Source of the DNA: an uncultured Eubacteriales bacterium
GTDB lineage: Bacteria; Bacillota; Clostridia; Oscillospirales; Oscillospiraceae
Direction of reading: 5' to 3'
Assembly (NCBI GenBank): GCA_900315595.1
Contig: OMZQ01000006.1
Coordinates: forward strand, 62,001 to 126,000
DNA: 64,000 bases
This document shows, in pieces, positions 1 through 9,552 of the stretch. The translations under genes and the position numbers were made by a program. Each line of letters opens with the position of its first letter. Position 1 is the stretch's first letter. Under the pieces are notes generated by a model. The model had not been told where the DNA came from. It saw only the letters and a list, made by a program, of their open reading frames with translations, and did not search any database.

Positions 1-85
1 ATACCTCCTTCGGGTCACGCCCGGCCGCGATGGCGGCGGCGTTCATTCTTTCCCGGATCTGTGCGACGTTTTCTGCAATGCTCAT
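1..85 (-). CDS. YggS-family PLP-binding protein, N-terminal fragment
   Basis: Only the first 28 codons lie in the window; the gene continues past the left edge. The start reads MSIAENVAQIRERMNAAA and continues with AAGRDPKEV, the typical N terminus of the YggS/YlmE/PROSC family, pyridoxal-phosphate-binding proteins involved in PLP homeostasis. The ATG overlaps the TGA of the upstream HlyD-like gene in an ATGA junction, so the two are translationally coupled. In Clostridia this gene commonly lies just upstream of sepF and divIVA-type division genes. The catalytic lysine is not visible in this fragment. Confidence 0.8.
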   Translation of the reverse strand, partial: MSIAENVAQIRERMNAAAIAAGRDPKEV

Positions 86-1293
86 CTTACCATAACCTTT
101 CCGTTAAACATTTCCTCTTTCGTGAGAATGACCTCATCCTCCGGCCAGAGATTCTGAATGCTGGACTTATCCAGGGCGACCAGGTACTGATCGCCGTTGT
201 CGTTGATGATGTCCACGTATTTCCAGCGGGCCTCTGCGCCGTCGAGCACGTAGACGCCGCTGCGTCCGTTTTCGGCGGCATAGATGGCTGCCTTGGGAAC
301 CAGAAGTCCGGTGCGGTTCTGCAAGAGCAGATCCGCAGACTGCCTGCGCGTGGAGACCGCGTCCTGCACGGAATCCTCAGACGAGAGGACCAGCAGGCAC
401 TGACCGTCCTCCGACGGGCTGATGCGCGTGACCTCCATCCGGATGGCGGAATAGAAGTCATAGACGAAGCTGACATCCACCCGGTCGCCGACCTCCAGAT
501 CGCCCAGCTTGTCCGGGTCCACTAAGGTCGCGTAATACCACCGGGGCGAGGTGACCAGCTTGCCGACGGCTCCGGTCGGGGCCGGCGCGGGGGTAATCTC
601 CCGGAACGCGCTGGGGGAGACCGTCTCCAGCAGCTCGGGCGTCAGGACGGACTCGTAGCCGTCGGTGACGGCGGAGAAATAGCCCGCAGTCTCGGCGCGG
701 ACCGTGCCGGATTCAGCCTGGACCTGGGTATAGAGCTCATTGAGCTGGGTCTTCGTCTGGCTGATCCGGGTCCAGAGGTTTTTGGAGTCCTCGGAATTGA
801 CGTAGCGGCGCAGGACGCTGGCCTTGAGCTGCTCGGCGGCGCTGTCCGCGAAGTCCGCCTCGCGGCGGAAGTTATAGAGCGTGACCTGATTCATCAGATG
901 GAGGATGGTGCTGTCCAGGGTCGCGGAGTCCTGACCGGAGGTGGAGAAGGAATAGGCGTATTCCATCTGATCGAGCTCCGTTTCCAGGGCGTCGATCTCG
1001 TTCTGGCGGGTCTTGGCGGACTCGTCGCGGAAGGTGGAGGCCACGGTCCCGCCCTTGGAAACGCGCTCTCCCTCCTTGCGCGTCAGCACGACGATCCCCT
1101 CCGGGACGTCTGGAATGATCTGCTCGGAACGCACCACAAAGCCGGAGGTTGTATAACCGCCGACTTCGTAGAGCACCGCCTTATAGGTTGTATAGCTGCT
1201 GTCCGGGGCGCGGACCACGGAAAACGCGACGTAGCTTGCCACCACACAAAGCAGGATGATGACGATGACGCGCAGAAACTTATCGCCTCTCAT
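82..1293 (-). CDS. HlyD-like membrane-anchored adaptor protein
   Basis: This 403-residue protein starts at the ATG at 1293, which follows a good AGGAGG site; a longer in-frame reading to about 1404 has no such site. A basic N terminus (MRGDKF) is followed by one hydrophobic segment at about residues 7-27, then an extracytoplasmic region with a beta barrel-like part, a helical hairpin rich in Glu/Gln/Leu at about 100-200, and a C-terminal beta domain. This matches the HlyD/membrane-fusion-like proteins often found between hfq and yggS in Clostridia. Its partner transporter, if any, is not in the window. The exact role is unknown; an envelope or cell-division function is inferred only from its neighbours. 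Confidence 0.7.
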   Translation of the reverse strand: MRGDKFLRVIVIILLCVVASYVAFSVVRAPDSSYTTYKAVLYEVGGYTTSGFVVRSEQIIPDVPEGIVVLTRKEGERVSKGGTVASTFRDESAKTRQNEIDALETELDQMEYAYSFSTSGQDSATLDSTILHLMNQVTLYNFRREADFADSAAEQLKASVLRRYVNSEDSKNLWTRISQTKTQLNELYTQVQAESGTVRAETAGYFSAVTDGYESVLTPELLETVSPSAFREITPAPAPTGAVGKLVTSPRWYYATLVDPDKLGDLEVGDRVDVSFVYDFYSAIRMEVTRISPSEDGQCLLVLSSEDSVQDAVSTRRQSADLLLQNRTGLLVPKAAIYAAENGRSGVYVLDGAEARWKYVDIINDNGDQYLVALDKSSIQNLWPEDEVILTKEEMFNGKVMVR

Positions 1294-1348
1294 GGAGCCT
1301 CCTCTGCGAGCTCCGCCGGTCGGCGGCCCGGAGCGGTCCGCCTGAGAC

Positions 1349-1576
1349 CTACTCCAGGGGCTTGAACCGGATCGGATGGGCCGGGACCACGGTGGAGATC
1401 GCATGTTTGTAGATCATCTGCTGACGACCGTCGGAGACCAGACAGACCACGAAGCTGTCAAAGCCGGTGATGACGCCCTTCATCTGAAAGCCGTTCATCA
1501 GGAAAACGGTCACAAGCTGATGCTCTCTGCGGATTTCATTCAGGAAACAGTCCTGAAGGGTTTCATTTGCTGCCAT
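1349..1576 (-). CDS. hfq: RNA chaperone Hfq
   Basis: Hfq forms a hexameric Sm-fold ring that binds A-rich and U-rich RNA and helps small RNAs pair with mRNAs. The 75-residue protein starts at MAANETLQD with GAGG upstream. The Sm1 region ([19 protein letters not shown]) and the Sm2 motif with YKHAIST are both clear, and the [12 protein letters not shown] helix is typical. It lacks the long acidic tail of proteobacterial Hfq, as expected in Bacillota. It sits directly downstream of miaA, the classical miaA-hfq order. Confidence 0.96.
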   Translation of the reverse strand: MAANETLQDCFLNEIRREHQLVTVFLMNGFQMKGVITGFDSFVVCLVSDGRQQMIYKHAISTVVPAHPIRFKPLE

Positions 1577-1693
1577 TGGGAAAACCTCATTTCTATGTTT
1601 GGAATGGTCCAATGGTAGCATATTCGGGATGTCGGATGCAGTCGGAAAGCGGCGCAGGACCGGAGCTTCCCGGAAGGATTCCGGGGATCCGGT

Positions 1694-2620
1694 TCAGTCC
1701 GGCTCGCGCGCAAGCAGCTTCAGCGCCCGCTGCAGCAGGTCGGGCGTCTCGTCCGGGTAGATCCAACGGATCTTGTCGTTGCGGCGGAACCAGGTGAGCT
1801 GACGCTTGGCATAGTTGCGGGAAGCCTGCTTGATCCGGGACGCGGCCTCCTCGACGGTGCATTCCCCGCGCAGGGCGCTCGCAAGCTCCTTGTAGCCGAT
1901 GGCCTGCATCGCCGTCGTCTGCGGATCGACACCTGCGTCGAGCAGTCTCTGCACCTCCTGCTCCAGTCCCTGCGCCAGCATCTGATCCACGCGCGCGTCG
2001 ATGCGCGCGTAGAGCTTTGCGCGGTCGCGGAAGTTCAGACCGAGCCAGGCGGGTCGATAGCGCGGAGGCCGCTGCCTGGACTGGGCGATATGCCAGGACA
2101 GGGGCAGGCCGGTGATCAGAAAGACCTCCATCGCCCGGATGATACGCTTGCGGTCGGAGAGGTGAAGGCGCTCGGCGGTCTCGGGATCGGCTTCCATGAG
2201 CATATCATAGACGTATTCAATGCCCTTCTGCTCGGCGGCGTCCTCCAGGAATTTGCGTTCGCCCTCCCGCGAGGGCGGGGCGAACTCCTCGCCCTTGACG
2301 AGACTGTCCAGATACAGGCCGGTCCCGCCCGCCACGATGGCGGTCCTGCCGCGTCTGTGAATGTCGGTGATGGCCTCCGTTGCCAGACGCACGTAGCGCC
2401 CGACGGAGAAATCCTCTCCGGGGTCGGCCACGTCGAGCAGATGGTGGGGCACGCCCTGCATCTCCTCCGGGGTGGGCTTGGCTGTGCCGACGTCCATACC
2501 GCGGTAAATCTGCATGGAGTCGCAGGAGACGACCTCGCCGTTCAGCGCCTTTGCCAGCGCGACGGCCAGACCGGTTTTGCCGGACGCGGTGGGGCCGGCA
2601 ATGCAAATCAAATCGTTCAT
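1694..2620 (-). CDS. miaA: tRNA dimethylallyltransferase MiaA
   Basis: MiaA transfers a dimethylallyl group to N6 of A37 in tRNAs that read UNN codons, giving i6A. The 308-residue protein shows the P-loop GPTASGKTG at about residues 9-17, the DSMQIYRGMDVGTAKP substrate region near 34-49, GGTGLY near 98-103, and a C-terminal tRNA-binding part with RNYAKRQLTWFR. A GGAGG site precedes the ATG. The next enzyme of the pathway, MiaB, is encoded at the head of the same leftward gene set, so both steps of ms2i6A synthesis lie in one transcription unit. Confidence 0.96.
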   Translation of the reverse strand: MNDLICIAGPTASGKTGLAVALAKALNGEVVSCDSMQIYRGMDVGTAKPTPEEMQGVPHHLLDVADPGEDFSVGRYVRLATEAITDIHRRGRTAIVAGGTGLYLDSLVKGEEFAPPSREGERKFLEDAAEQKGIEYVYDMLMEADPETAERLHLSDRKRIIRAMEVFLITGLPLSWHIAQSRQRPPRYRPAWLGLNFRDRAKLYARIDARVDQMLAQGLEQEVQRLLDAGVDPQTTAMQAIGYKELASALRGECTVEEAASRIKQASRNYAKRQLTWFRRNDKIRWIYPDETPDLLQRALKLLAREPD

Positions 2621-2679
2621 GGAGAACCTCCGGGGCTTTCAGTCTGCGGAACGCGGCGTTTGGCGCTTCGTCCGCGGAA

Positions 2680-4602
2680 TCAGGTGATCCGCTTGAACTG
2701 CTTTTCGAGCTGACGCCGGGTCAGGACGACGCAGATCGGTCTGCCGTGCGGGCAGTATTTGAGATCGTCGCGGCTGAGGACCTCGGCGGCGAGCCGCTTG
2801 AGCTCGACCGGGTCGGTCTGCCAGCCGCCCTTGATGGCGGCCTTGCAGGCGATGGTGTGCAGGGCGGCCTCGCGCAGACCGGCAGGCGTGTCGATCCGCC
2901 CGCTCTGCAGGTGTCCGGCGATCTCGGAGAGGGTCGCTTCGGCTTCGGATTCCCGGACGTCGGACGGGATCTGCCGGACCAGCAGATCGCCCTCCCCGAT
3001 GCCGTCCAGATCGAAGCCCAGACTGAGCAGGAGGTCGCGGTTTTGCAGGAGGACGGCGGCCTCCTCGGCGTCCAGGCGGCAGGCGCGGGGCGTCAGAAGG
3101 GTCTGACCCAGAATCGCAGTCCCCTGCGCCATCAGACGCTCAAAGTTGATCCGCTCATGGGCGGCGTGCTTGTCGATCAAAAGGACCTCGTCCGCCTGCT
3201 CCACGATGATATAGGTGTTCAGGACCTCTCCCACGTAGCGGAAATCCGGCGCCTTGGGCAGATCCAGCATTTGCTGCGTCTCCTCCTCGGCGGGCATGGT
3301 CACGGTGCTGTGCAGGGTCGTGGGCGCCGACTTGCGGAAGGTCTCGTCTACCATCGTCTGACTTGGCTCGACCTTCGGGGCTTTTTGCAAGGCCCTGGAA
3401 ACCTGCTCATATTCCCACCTGGTCATCGTGTGGACCGGAGAAGGGGCAGATTTCCGGAACTCGGCGGCGGTCATGCTGCGGAAGGCCTCGTTGGGCTTCC
3501 CCGCCGTCTGCGCGGCGGCGCGGGCAGCCGGAGCAGGACGCTGCGCCTCCGGTTGCGGCGCGGGCTCCTGCGAGGCAGGCTTCTCCTGCGGAAGCTGCAT
3601 CGCCACCTGACCGGAGGCCCGGGAGAGCGCCCCCTTGACGCCGTAGTGGACACAGTCGAAGATCTCCCGCTCGTTGAGGAACTTGACCTCCGTCTTGGCC
3701 GGGTGGACGTTGACGTCCACCGAGGAAAGCGGGACCGTCAGATTCAAAACGCAGGACGGAAAACGCCCCACCATGATCTGATTGCGGTAGGCCTCCTCCA
3801 GCGCGGCGGTCAGGGTCTTGGAACGGATCAGTCTGTGGTTGACGTAAAATATCTGGTTGGACCGGGTGCCGCGCGTTGCAGTGGGCCGGGAGACGAAGCC
3901 GGAGACGGAGATCTTCTCCCACTGGCTCTGCACGGGGATCATCTCCCCTGCCGCCTGGCGGCCCAGGACCGCGTAGATCGCGGACAGCAGCTCCCCGTCG
4001 CCCGGCGTTTGAAGCTGGAGCTCCCCGTCCTTGATCAGACGGAAGGATATCTCCGGATGCGCCAGCGCCTGGCGGCCGACAGCTGCCGCCGCAGCGGAGC
4101 CCTCCACCGAATCCCGCTTCATAAACTTCATGCGGGCCGGCGTGTTATAGAAGAGATCGCGGACGATGATGGTCGTGCCGACGGGGCAGCCGGCGTCCTC
4201 GCATTCCAGGAGCTTTCCGGCCTCCAGACGCAGGCGGGTACCCTCCAGATCTCCCTCCACGCGGGTCAGCAGATCGATCTTGCTGACGGCGGCGGTCGCA
4301 GCCAGGGCCTCGCCCCGGAAGCCGAGGGTACCGATGGCCTCCAGATCCTCCTTGCGGCGGAGCTTGGATGTGGCGTGACGCAGGAAGGCGGTCTTGGCGT
4401 CCTCCCGCTCCATGCCGCAGCCGTTGTCGGTGATGCGAAGGAAGGTCATGCCGCCGTTCTGGAGCTCCACGGAAATATTCCGGGCGCCGGCGTCTATGGA
4501 GTTTTCCACAAGCTCCTTGACCACGGAGGCGGGCCGCTCAACGACCTCGCCCGCGGCGATCAGATTTGCAACGTGGGGGTCCAGCCGGAGAATGGTCGGC
4601 AT
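2680..4602 (-). CDS. mutL: DNA mismatch repair protein MutL
   Basis: MutL is the GHKL-type ATPase that couples mismatch recognition by MutS to strand incision. The 640-residue protein has the N-terminal ATPase motifs (ENSIDAGA, DNGCGM, TLGFRGEAL). A Pro/Ala/Gln-rich linker covers about 330-400. The C-terminal endonuclease site is present as DKHAAHERINFE near residue 474, ACKAAIKGG, and CPHGRP near 618. An intact endonuclease site is expected in bacteria without MutH. AAGGAG lies upstream of the ATG. A CPBP-protease gene separates it from mutS, with short gaps on both sides. Confidence 0.96.
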   Translation of the reverse strand: MPTILRLDPHVANLIAAGEVVERPASVVKELVENSIDAGARNISVELQNGGMTFLRITDNGCGMEREDAKTAFLRHATSKLRRKEDLEAIGTLGFRGEALAATAAVSKIDLLTRVEGDLEGTRLRLEAGKLLECEDAGCPVGTTIIVRDLFYNTPARMKFMKRDSVEGSAAAAAVGRQALAHPEISFRLIKDGELQLQTPGDGELLSAIYAVLGRQAAGEMIPVQSQWEKISVSGFVSRPTATRGTRSNQIFYVNHRLIRSKTLTAALEEAYRNQIMVGRFPSCVLNLTVPLSSVDVNVHPAKTEVKFLNEREIFDCVHYGVKGALSRASGQVAMQLPQEKPASQEPAPQPEAQRPAPAARAAAQTAGKPNEAFRSMTAAEFRKSAPSPVHTMTRWEYEQVSRALQKAPKVEPSQTMVDETFRKSAPTTLHSTVTMPAEEETQQMLDLPKAPDFRYVGEVLNTYIIVEQADEVLLIDKHAAHERINFERLMAQGTAILGQTLLTPRACRLDAEEAAVLLQNRDLLLSLGFDLDGIGEGDLLVRQIPSDVRESEAEATLSEIAGHLQSGRIDTPAGLREAALHTIACKAAIKGGWQTDPVELKRLAAEVLSRDDLKYCPHGRPICVVLTRRQLEKQFKRIT

Positions 4603-4617
4603 GGCGTTGTCTCCTTT

Positions 4618-5355
4618 CTATACCTGCGTCAGGAAGACCTGCAGCAGCAGGGTAACGGCGTTGATCGCCGTGTGCAGGAAAATGGGGGTCCAGATGCTCC
4701 CGCTGCGCTCATAGCTCCAAGCCAGGACGTAACCGGCCGGGAGATAAGCAATTACGCTGATGATCGTGACGCCGACAGGCTGAACGAACATCACGGCGGC
4801 GCAGTGGGCCAGCGAAAAGACGAGCATGGAGACCGCATAGGCCAGGGTCCGGGACTTGCGGTAAAGCCCGGTGAAGATCAGGCCGCGGGTCAGGACCTCC
4901 TCGGTCAGCGGAGCCAGCAGGCAGATATTCACAAGGGCGATCAGCGGGACGCTCCGCACGAAGCTCTCAACGGACTCCTGGTTGGTGTTTTGATACGCAA
5001 TGTCAAACGTCGCGATCAGAAAATCCTGAACGAAGGCAGCGGCGTAGACCAGGGCAATATAGAGCAGAAGGCCGAAAGCCAGGTCTCCAAACAGCCTCCA
5101 GCCACGCTCAGTCAGGCGGCGAAGGTGCTCCGCCAGAAAGCGGCGGAAGATGGCCGTGACCGCGACCACGTTGATCGCGCCGAAGACCAGATTGATTCGG
5201 GCCGCTTCAACCGTCTCGTCGCCGGACGGCCAGAGCTTTATGACCAGGAGAATTGCAATCACCTGTGAGCCGAACAGGAACATCGGCCAGTAGAGGATGC
5301 CGCCGATCCATTCGGATCTTCGAAGGCGGCCGGGGTCGTTTGTCCGGTATTCCAT
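4618..5355 (-). CDS. CPBP-family intramembrane metalloprotease
   Basis: This 245-residue polytopic membrane protein shows the three CPBP (Abi/Rce1-like) motifs: EEVLTRG (EExxxR) near residue 147, SLAHCAAV (FxxxH-like) near 188, and HTAINA (HxxxN/A) near the C terminus. These residues form the zinc-type active site of glutamic/metallo prenyl-protein protease homologues. Around six to eight hydrophobic segments can be counted. It starts 3 nt past the mutS stop codon with GGAGTAAGGC upstream, so it is almost certainly co-translated with mutS and mutL. Substrates are unknown, and its place inside the mismatch-repair operon is unusual. Confidence 0.8.
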   Translation of the reverse strand: MEYRTNDPGRLRRSEWIGGILYWPMFLFGSQVIAILLVIKLWPSGDETVEAARINLVFGAINVVAVTAIFRRFLAEHLRRLTERGWRLFGDLAFGLLLYIALVYAAAFVQDFLIATFDIAYQNTNQESVESFVRSVPLIALVNICLLAPLTEEVLTRGLIFTGLYRKSRTLAYAVSMLVFSLAHCAAVMFVQPVGVTIISVIAYLPAGYVLAWSYERSGSIWTPIFLHTAINAVTLLLQVFLTQV

Positions 5356-5358
5356 GCC

Positions 5359-7971
5359 TTACTCCGTCAGCTTTTTCAGCTCGTAGATCGTGTTCAGGGC
5401 CTCCAGCGGGGTCATGGTCTCCGGGGAGAGAGACTCGATCCGCTTGCGGATGTCGTCGCTGACCGGATCGGTCAGGAAGGTCTGATCCATGCCGAGCTGC
5501 GTTTCATAGACCGGCCCCTGGACCGGGACCAGGATCTTCGTGGGTCCCTTGTCCTCCAGCTCCTTCAAAATCTGGCGCGCCCGCTTCACCACGCGGTCGG
5601 GCAGGCCGGCCAGCCGTGCGACGTCCACACCGAAGCTGCCGTCCGCTGCGCCGGGGATGATCTTGCGCAGGAAAATGATCTCGTCCTTGCGCCGCTTGAC
5701 GGAGACGTTGTAGTTCTTCATCTCGGGGTGCTCCTCGGCCAGGACGGTCAGCTCGTGATAGTGGGTGGCAAAGAGCGTCCGGCAGCCGATCCGCAGACGG
5801 TCGCTGACGTATTCCAGGACGGCCTGGGCGATCGCCATGCCGTCATAGGTCGCCGTGCCGCGCCCGATCTCATCGAGGATCAGCAGGCTGCGGGGCGTGG
5901 CGTTGCGGAGAATATCCGAGACCTCGGACATCTCCACCATGAAGGTCGATTGCCCGGCAGCCAGATCGTCCGATGCGCCGACGCGGGTAAAGAGCTTATC
6001 CACCACGCCGATCCGGGCGGACTTCGCCGGAACGAAGCTGCCCATCTGGGCCATCAGGACGATCAGCGCCACCTGGCGCATATAGGTGGATTTACCGGCC
6101 ATATTCGGACCGGTCAGGATGCAGACCCGCTCCCGGGTCCCGTCCAGGCGGGTATCGTTCGGAACGAACAGGCCGCTTTGCAGGACCTTCTCCACGACGG
6201 GATGGCGGCCGTCCCGGATCTCAATGACCTCGGACAGATCGACCTCCGGCCTGCAATAGTGATTCTGCACGGCCAGCTCTGCCAGGCTGCACAGCACGTC
6301 CGCCGCGGCGATCGCGTGGGAGGACTGCTGGATGCGGGCGGCGTTGGCGGCGAGCTGCTCGCGCAGCTTTGTGAAGGCCTCGTACTCCATCGCGTTGACG
6401 CGGTCCTTCGCTCCGAGGATCGTATTTTCAAGCTCCTTGAGCTCCTCGGTGATGTATCGCTCCCCGTTGACCAGGGTCTGCTTGCGGATCCAGTTTTCGG
6501 GAACCAGGCTGACCTGGCCCTTTGCAACCTCAATATAATAGCCAAACACGCGGTTAAAGCCCACGCGGAGGTTCCGGATTCCGGTTTTCTCCTTTTCCCG
6601 GGCTTCGATCCCGGCCAGGGTATCCTTGCCGCCGGACATGACGTCCCGCAGGCGGTCGATCTCCGGGTCGAAGCCGGAGCGGATGAATCCGCCCTCACGG
6701 ACCGAAAACGGCGGCTCGTCGGTGATCGCGGCAAGAATGGTTTCGCGCAGATCGGTCAGCTCGTCGAGCTCGTCCGTGATCACGGTGAGCATGGACGAGC
6801 GGAAGCCGGAAAGCACGGCCTTGAGCTCCGGCAGCGGCGCGCTGCCTTGGGCAAGCTGGAGCAGATCGCGGGCGTTGGCGGTGCCGGTGACGATACGGGC
6901 CGTGACGCGCTCGAGGTCCGTGACGGCGCGAAGCGCCTCCCGGAGATTCTGCCGGGGAAGTGTCTGCTTGCTCAGCTCCTCCACAGCGTCCAGGCGAATG
7001 TCGATCTCCTTCGGGTTGCGCAGGGGCTTTTCCATCCAGGCGCGGAGCATACGGGAGCCCATTGCGGTGCCGGTGTGGTCCAGAACCCAGAGCAGGCTTC
7101 CCTTTTTCTCCTTGCTGCGGAGCGTCTGGGTCAGCTCCAGATTCCGGCGGGCGGTCTGGTCCAGCTCCAGAAAACGGGCCGACTGATAGTAGTCCAGTTG
7201 ATGCACGTGGCTGAGATCACCCTTTTGCAGGTCCTTGAGCGTCCGCAGAAGGGCGCCGAGGGCCATGACGACCGGCTCCGCCAGGTCGGCGGGGCAGCGG
7301 TCAAACTGGCCTGCGACCAGCTCATGCGCAGCCTCCGGGTCATAGAGGACGGCCTGCCCCACGTTGACCGCGCAGCCCAGCCGCACCTGCACGTCCAGGG
7401 CAAAGCGCTCGGTCTGCGAAAGCTGCGGGTTGACCAGAAGCTCGCGGGGCTCGAAGCGGCCCAGCTCGTTGAAGGCCTTCTCGCGGGCGTCCTCGCCGGT
7501 GCAGAGGGTCGCAAGCGCCTCGCCGGTGGAAATATCGATCAAGGCAGCGCCGATCGCGCCCGCCTCATCCACGTAGAGAGAGGCGTAGTAGTTGTTTCGC
7601 TGCTCCTCCAGCATGGAGCTTTCCACCACGGTAGCGGGCGTGATGATACGGATCACGTCCCGGTCCACCAGACCCTTTGCCAGAGCGGGGTCCTCCATCT
7701 GCTCGCAGATGGCGACCTTGTAGCCCTTGGCGACCAGGCGGGCGATGTAGCCCTCGGCGGAGTGATAGGGCACGCCGCACATCGGGGTGCGGTCCTCCGC
7801 AGCCTTGCCGCGGTCCCGCGTGGTGAGCGTCAGATCGAGCTCGCGGGCGGCGGTCAGGGCGTCGTCGTCGAACATCTCATAGAAATCGCCCAGCCGGAAG
7901 AACAGCAGGCAGTCGGGATGCTGCTTATGGATTTCCAGATATTGCTTCCGCATCGGGGTAAGCTCCGCCAT
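5359..7971 (-). CDS. mutS: DNA mismatch repair protein MutS
   Basis: MutS recognises mismatches and small loops as a clamp-forming ATPase. The start chosen is MAELTPMRKQ (870 residues), preceded by AAAGGAGG; a longer in-frame start at 8034 lacks such a site. The N-terminal mismatch-binding domain includes FFRLGDFYEMF near residue 25 (the Phe-x-Glu motif). The ATPase core has GPNMAGKSTYMRQ at about 614-626, the LDEIGRGTATYDG Walker B region near 690, and ATHYHEL. Length matches the family (about 860-880). It lies between miaB and the CPBP gene in a tight leftward operon. Confidence 0.97.
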   Translation of the reverse strand: MAELTPMRKQYLEIHKQHPDCLLFFRLGDFYEMFDDDALTAARELDLTLTTRDRGKAAEDRTPMCGVPYHSAEGYIARLVAKGYKVAICEQMEDPALAKGLVDRDVIRIITPATVVESSMLEEQRNNYYASLYVDEAGAIGAALIDISTGEALATLCTGEDAREKAFNELGRFEPRELLVNPQLSQTERFALDVQVRLGCAVNVGQAVLYDPEAAHELVAGQFDRCPADLAEPVVMALGALLRTLKDLQKGDLSHVHQLDYYQSARFLELDQTARRNLELTQTLRSKEKKGSLLWVLDHTGTAMGSRMLRAWMEKPLRNPKEIDIRLDAVEELSKQTLPRQNLREALRAVTDLERVTARIVTGTANARDLLQLAQGSAPLPELKAVLSGFRSSMLTVITDELDELTDLRETILAAITDEPPFSVREGGFIRSGFDPEIDRLRDVMSGGKDTLAGIEAREKEKTGIRNLRVGFNRVFGYYIEVAKGQVSLVPENWIRKQTLVNGERYITEELKELENTILGAKDRVNAMEYEAFTKLREQLAANAARIQQSSHAIAAADVLCSLAELAVQNHYCRPEVDLSEVIEIRDGRHPVVEKVLQSGLFVPNDTRLDGTRERVCILTGPNMAGKSTYMRQVALIVLMAQMGSFVPAKSARIGVVDKLFTRVGASDDLAAGQSTFMVEMSEVSDILRNATPRSLLILDEIGRGTATYDGMAIAQAVLEYVSDRLRIGCRTLFATHYHELTVLAEEHPEMKNYNVSVKRRKDEIIFLRKIIPGAADGSFGVDVARLAGLPDRVVKRARQILKELEDKGPTKILVPVQGPVYETQLGMDQTFLTDPVSDDIRKRIESLSPETMTPLEALNTIYELKKLTE

Positions 7972-8011
7972 AGTGAGACGTTCCTCCTTTGAATGGGCTG
8001 CGGCGCGGGTG

Positions 8012-9418
8012 CTACGCGCCGATTTCGGCGACAAGAGACCAGGTGGTCGCGTCGGTGATCGTTGCGGAGATGAATTTGCCGATCAGCTCCTTATCGCCCT
8101 GCATACGGACCAGTCTGCCGCCGTCAGTGCGGGCGGTGAGCTGGTCGCCGTCGGTTCCGTCCACCAGAACGCGCAGGGTCCGGCCGATATAATCCCGGTG
8201 CTTTTCCTCCGAGATCCGGTTTTGCAGGGCGACCAGGCGGTCAAAGCGGGCGTTCTTCTCGGCCTTGGGCGTCGGATCGTCCATACGGGCCGCCGGGGTT
8301 CCGGGGCGGGGCGAGAAGATGAAGGTGAACAGGGCGTCGAAGCGGACCTGCTCGATCAGGGTCAGCGTATCCTCGAACTCCTCTGCAGTCTCGCCGGGGA
8401 AGCCGACGATGACGTCTGAGGTGAAGACGATATCCGGCATGACCTTCCGCCCGTATTCGATCAGGCTCAGATACTGGGCACGGTCATAGTGGCGGTTCAT
8501 CGCCTTGAGGACCCTGTCGTTCCCGGACTGGAAGGGCAGGTGGAACTGGTGGGCGATTTTCGGGTGGGCGGCCATAACGTCAAAGAGCTTCCGGCTGGCG
8601 TCCCGGGGATGGGAGGTCATGAAGCGAAGGACGAATTCCCCGTCCAGCTTCGCGATGGAAGCCAGAAGATCTGCAAAGTCCACGCCGAGCCCAAGATCCT
8701 TTCCATAGGAATTGACGTTCTGGCCCAGGAGGGTGATCTCCTTATAGCCCTGGGCGATCAGCTCCCTGCACTCGGCCAGGATGTCCTCCGGCAGACGGCT
8801 GCGCTCGCGCCCGCGAACGTAGGGAACGATGCAGTAGGTGCAGAAATTGTTGCAGCCGTACATGATGGAGACCCACGCCTTGAGCCGGTTCGTGCGCACG
8901 ACGGGCAGGCCCTCCGCAATGGCGCCGTCGGAATTCTCGGTGGCGGCGGCCTTTTTATGCCGGATCAGAACGCGGTAGAGCAGCTCCGGGAACTGCCACA
9001 GATGGTGGGGATTGAACACGCCGTCCACGTGGACGTAGCTCTTTTTCATCCGCTCGGCGACCTCGGGCTGGCCCATCATGCAGCCGCAGACGAAGATCTT
9101 CTGCCCCGGATGGCGGCGCTTGGTGTGGACAAGAGCGCCGACGTTTCCGAAGACGCGCTGCTCGGCGTGCTCGCGGATGGCGCAGGTGTTGATGACGATC
9201 ACGTCGGCGTCCTCCGGGCCGTCGGTCAGGCCGTAGCCGCAGCGCTCCAGCATGCCGCGAAGCTGCTCGGAATCCGCCTCGTTCTGCTGGCAGCCGTAGG
9301 TCTCCACGTAGGCCAGCGGCGTCTTGCCCTGGCCCTCCCAGAAGCTCTTGATATAGTCGCTGATCTCAGCCTGACGGCGCAGGTCCTCGGCGGAGATCAG
9401 AGGTGTTTTCCGTTCCAA
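8012..9418 (-). CDS. miaB: tRNA-2-methylthio-N6-dimethylallyladenosine synthase MiaB
   Basis: MiaB is a radical-SAM methylthiotransferase that converts i6A37 to ms2i6A37 in tRNA. The sequence shows an N-terminal UPF0004 domain with conserved cysteines (ETYGCQQNEADS, NTCAIREHA, CGCM), the radical-SAM cluster CNNFCTYC near residues 188-195, and a C-terminal TRAM domain ending around TWSLVAEIGA. I chose the TTG at 9418 (468 residues) because GGAGGAAAG lies about 7 nt upstream. A second TTG at 9448 is in frame but would leave a leader of only about 14 nt from the predicted promoter. It heads the miaB-mutS-mutL-miaA-hfq operon. Confidence 0.95.
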   Translation of the reverse strand: MERKTPLISAEDLRRQAEISDYIKSFWEGQGKTPLAYVETYGCQQNEADSEQLRGMLERCGYGLTDGPEDADVIVINTCAIREHAEQRVFGNVGALVHTKRRHPGQKIFVCGCMMGQPEVAERMKKSYVHVDGVFNPHHLWQFPELLYRVLIRHKKAAATENSDGAIAEGLPVVRTNRLKAWVSIMYGCNNFCTYCIVPYVRGRERSRLPEDILAECRELIAQGYKEITLLGQNVNSYGKDLGLGVDFADLLASIAKLDGEFVLRFMTSHPRDASRKLFDVMAAHPKIAHQFHLPFQSGNDRVLKAMNRHYDRAQYLSLIEYGRKVMPDIVFTSDVIVGFPGETAEEFEDTLTLIEQVRFDALFTFIFSPRPGTPAARMDDPTPKAEKNARFDRLVALQNRISEEKHRDYIGRTLRVLVDGTDGDQLTARTDGGRLVRMQGDKELIGKFISATITDATTWSLVAEIGA

Positions 9419-9468
9419 AGTTCTTTCCTCCGATCGATTTCGATCCAATACCCATTTTAATTCATGTT

Positions 9469-9497
9469 ATTATAGCATTTTCCGTCTCGGAATGCAA
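9469..9497 (-). promoter_or_regulatory. Sigma-A promoter of the miaB operon
   Basis: Read on the minus strand there is TTGCAT (9492-9497), a 17-nt spacer and a perfect TATAAT (9469-9474). Transcription would start near 9462, 44 nt before the preferred miaB start codon. It is back to back with the mgtE promoter. Confidence 0.75.
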
Positions 9498-9552
9498 GGT
9501 CGGATTTTTCGTTCCGGACAATATGTTCTTTGGGTTTTTTCCCCGTTTTTGG

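Noticed and set aside
2380..5268. Long open frame (about 960 codons) on the plus strand
   Set aside because: It lies antisense to miaA, mutL and the CPBP gene, spans gene boundaries, has Arg/Gly/Leu-rich composition and no domain. It is a high-G+C artefact.
5728..7992. Long plus-strand open frame opposite mutS
   Set aside because: Antisense shadow of mutS with low-complexity composition.
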